Source: Lewinellaceae bacterium (GTDB lineage: Bacteria > Bacteroidota > Bacteroidia > Chitinophagales > Saprospiraceae). From it: DNA of 64,000 bases. Of this stretch, positions 61,804-64,000 are shown piece by piece; the first letter of the stretch is position 1, and every line of letters begins with the position of its first letter. The DNA lies in assembly GCA_020636025.1 (NCBI GenBank), contig JACJYQ010000002.1:310001-374000 (forward strand), written 5' to 3'. The notes beneath the pieces were generated by a model. That model saw nothing but the letters and a program-made list of their open reading frames with translations, was not told the DNA's origin and ran no database searches. Position numbers and translations under genes: made by a program.

Positions 61804-64000
61804 TTACGACCATCCATCCACACCGTATTGTTCAATAAATAAGCGGTACCGTTCGTCCTGTTTAAGTACATCAGGGTTACCCATCATGATGAGTTGTTGT
61901 CTGGCTCTGGTGAGGGCGACATTCAGTTTGCGGTCAATACCTTCACTACTCACATTCACCAGAGAACTCAATTGCCATTCGGAGTGCACGCAGGTGGAAA
62001 CTAAAATGATGTCTCTGGCTCCCCCCTGATATCGCTCCACGGTATCAATTGTAATATCATTCGGTTTTAAACCTGATGCTGCAAGTGCGTCGCTAATCTG
62101 GGCAATTTGTGCACGCCAGGGCGTAATGATCCCAAGTGTTTTTTCCGGATCCCAGGATTTGCCGTTCTTTTTCCACAACTCTTTATAAAACAATACAATA
62201 CGGGTGCAAAGATCAGCTTCCTCTATACTCGTTTTTTGTACAGACAGGGCTGTTTCGGAAGATCTGACAGGAAGGAAAAACATGCGTTTTTGGCTTGCCA
62301 GTTTTCCCAACTCAGGTTCAAGGTCTGGCAGGATATAGCTAATGGATTCTTTCTGGACAATCTCATTGTATACCTGCAATTTACCGTCGTAAAAATACCT
62401 GGCTGGAAAACCCATAATGTCTTCGTGCATTCTGCCTTGAACTTCCAACTGGTCGAAAGCCCAATGGTACTGGTTCTTTTTGCACAGAAGATATAGTCTC
62501 TCAAAATAGGAATCACGCAGATCAACCATACCCATATTATTGAGGTCTTGATCATGCACCTTGGTATTTTCCAATCCCTGGGATGTTACCGCAGGCAATT
62601 GGCGATGATCACCGATCAGGGTAAAATGATTGAAACGGGTAAGCAGCCCTATTATTTGGGGTTCCAGAATTTGGGAGGCTTCGTCTACGATAAGCCGCTG
62701 AAACTTTTTCAGTTTCAATAAATCTGAATTATGGCTAAAGGAGGCTACCGTACTCACAAATATTCTGTGTCCTTCCAGAATATTCAGGATTTCCGCACGG
62801 TTTTGCGCAGCTGATATTTTTGAACTAAGCAGCTGTCCCAGAAAACGCGATGCTGTTGCATGTTTACCACCCACCCGGATATATTGCTGGCCTGTATTTC
62901 CACCGATTGATTCCAGCGCCTCACATATTTCATCCACGGCCCGATTGGTATAGGCAAGCAGGAGAATATTGTCTGAAGTGTTGTTGATTATCCAGTCAAC
63001 CAGATCTCGAAGAATGACACTCGTTTTCCCGGTTCCAGGTGGTCCCCAAAGCAGAAAGAACTCCGGGGAAAGAGCCATTTTTTCAATCAGGCTTTTATGT
63101 TTGATTTCAGTATTCGGTTTTTTTACATTTGTACCCAATACCTTTTGCCGCAGATTGGTCCCAGCTTCAGCCCATTCCAGCAGACTTCGGTACATGGCCA
63201 CAAATCCAGAATCGAGCATATCCGGTTCCAGGTTCCAGAATCCCTTTGTATCAAACGGTTTCAGATTGTGTTGTCTGAAACGAAGCTGTACTTCCACCTG
63301 GTCACGATCCAGGCTACTGATGGTACATTTGATGATCTGGTGTTTCAGCACAGTGTCAGAGTCTGACAAGGCTGGATACAAAACTGCTATGTCGCCGACC
63401 CTGAAATTGGCCAGTTTATTGGTTCTTTCTGTCTTTTTAAAAACGATGCATTGCGCAGCTTGATCAGCTTTGTTATCTACAATTTCAAGGTGGCTTAAAA
63501 TATTGAAATTGAGTATTTTATCTTCTAAATCATTGCGCCAAAGACTGGCGTATCCACGGGATGTTTCACTATTTTCTTCACCAACTTTTGTAAGCCAGTG
63601 TTCCCTGGCGATAAAACCTGTGAAGCTGTTGAAATATTTTTTTTCCAGATTAGAAAGACCATCATAAGCTTTTTGAAAACGGGCATAGTCTCTGGCAGTA
63701 AAGCCCTGTCCTTTGCTGCTTTTCATTTTATTGATCACCGCAACAGCATCATCGCCGGCTTGAATTTTGGTTAGCAATCTTTCAATGGCCACCAGCTGAT
63801 TGCGTACCTGAATAGCCTCCAGTTGTTCAGAATTGATCGTTGGGGCGAATCTTAAATGATTAACATCCACACCTGAATAAAGAATGTATTTTAGGGGATC
63901 AACCTTCTTTCCAAACACTGACCTGACCAAAAGGTCATACAGCAATGTTTGGGTAAAGTGACTACGGGAAATTCCATACCTGTTTGGTTTAAAAGGAGTT
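61804..64000 (-). CDS. DNA2/NAM7-type superfamily 1 helicase, partial
   Basis: At least 732 residues; the frame runs off the window at 64000, continuing upstream of residue LLYDLLVRSVF without a stop (preceded by RYGISRSHFTQT). Motifs: Walker A LLWGPPGTGKTSVIL, AYTNRAVDEICEAL, Walker B IVDEASQILEPQ, GDHRQLPAV, TPWRAQIAQI, DTVERYQGGARDIILVS and the C-terminal ALTRARQQLIMMG. This is the AAA_11/AAA_12 (UvrD-like C) arrangement of Dna2/Upf1-like helicases, with a beta-barrel insertion near FRVGDIAVLYPAL. The role could be DNA repair, RNA processing or defence; the missing 5' end (possibly a nuclease) prevents a decision. Confidence 0.9.
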   Translation of the reverse strand, partial: TPFKPNRYGISRSHFTQTLLYDLLVRSVFGKKVDPLKYILYSGVDVNHLRFAPTINSEQLEAIQVRNQLVAIERLLTKIQAGDDAVAVINKMKSSKGQGFTARDYARFQKAYDGLSNLEKKYFNSFTGFIAREHWLTKVGEENSETSRGYASLWRNDLEDKILNFNILSHLEIVDNKADQAAQCIVFKKTERTNKLANFRVGDIAVLYPALSDSDTVLKHQIIKCTISSLDRDQVEVQLRFRQHNLKPFDTKGFWNLEPDMLDSGFVAMYRSLLEWAEAGTNLRQKVLGTNVKKPNTEIKHKSLIEKMALSPEFFLLWGPPGTGKTSVILRDLVDWIINNTSDNILLLAYTNRAVDEICEALESIGGNTGQQYIRVGGKHATASRFLGQLLSSKISAAQNRAEILNILEGHRIFVSTVASFSHNSDLLKLKKFQRLIVDEASQILEPQIIGLLTRFNHFTLIGDHRQLPAVTSQGLENTKVHDQDLNNMGMVDLRDSYFERLYLLCKKNQYHWAFDQLEVQGRMHEDIMGFPARYFYDGKLQVYNEIVQKESISYILPDLEPELGKLASQKRMFFLPVRSSETALSVQKTSIEEADLCTRIVLFYKELWKKNGKSWDPEKTLGIITPWRAQIAQISDALAASGLKPNDITIDTVERYQGGARDIILVSTCVHSEWQLSSLVNVSSEGIDRKLNVALTRARQQLIMMGNPDVLKQDERYRLFIEQYGVDGWS

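Overview
The window looks like a chromosomal segment of a Bacteroidota bacterium, most likely of the Saprospiria type (lineage is inference). The sequence shows six secreted proteins ending in type IX secretion system (T9SS) type A sorting domains, SprB-like repeats, a Reg_prop/Y_Y_Y sensor kinase of the LytS type with a LytTR regulator, a DUF3276 PUR-domain protein, many Cys-anchored lipoproteins, and an ASPIC/UnbV FG-GAP lipoprotein. There is no sign of a plasmid, a complete prophage, CRISPR array or insertion-sequence transposase, and no rRNA or tRNA gene was recognised.

Layout. 1-2.3 kb is a decay zone: the start of a secreted helical-repeat protein, a LytTR regulator that has lost most of its receiver domain, GC-rich hairpins, and a short coding tail coupled to a lipoprotein gene that resembles a toxin tail with its immunity gene. 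2.3-12.9 kb is a secretome block: a beta-helix/SprB protein, two BNR-propeller proteins, a lipase-fold protein whose catalytic Ser is Gly, a frameshifted SulP transporter remnant and a lipoprotein. The lipase-fold gene is bracketed by copies of a 102-bp dispersed repeat. 13.0-13.4 kb is a nested inverted-repeat (fold-back) element. 13.5-17.7 kb is a translationally coupled LytS-type kinase / LytTR regulator / globin operon. 17.7-26.4 kb holds small membrane and outer-membrane proteins, a three-gene cluster starting with an EAD11-like membrane protein, and a T9SS protein paired with a tail-fibre-like protein. 26.5-30 kb is a very large T9SS BNR protein.

30-49 kb is mostly metabolism: a dipeptide epimerase, a BaiN-like flavoprotein, a Tat-exported amine oxidase, PanC, an FG-GAP/UnbV lipoprotein, polyprenyl synthase, an M29 aminopeptidase, a family-4 glycosyltransferase, FolC, another T9SS protein and GlgB. 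49-54 kb carries a Crp/Fnr regulator, a monohaem cytochrome c lipoprotein and three tandem tail-collar genes repeated with an exact 608-bp period. 54-61 kb is housekeeping on the minus strand (SDR, citrate synthase, PUR/DUF3276, amidohydrolase, alpha/beta hydrolase, haem A synthase). 61.1-61.8 kb is a gene-free AT-rich region with DnaA-box-like sites, followed by a DNA2/NAM7-type helicase cut by the window end.

The most promising non-routine items are the EAD11-like membrane cluster, the kinase/regulator/globin operon, the exact tandem triplication of collar proteins, the RGG-PUR-acidic protein, the pseudo-lipase, several structured repeat families, and the possible DnaA-binding region near 61.3 kb.
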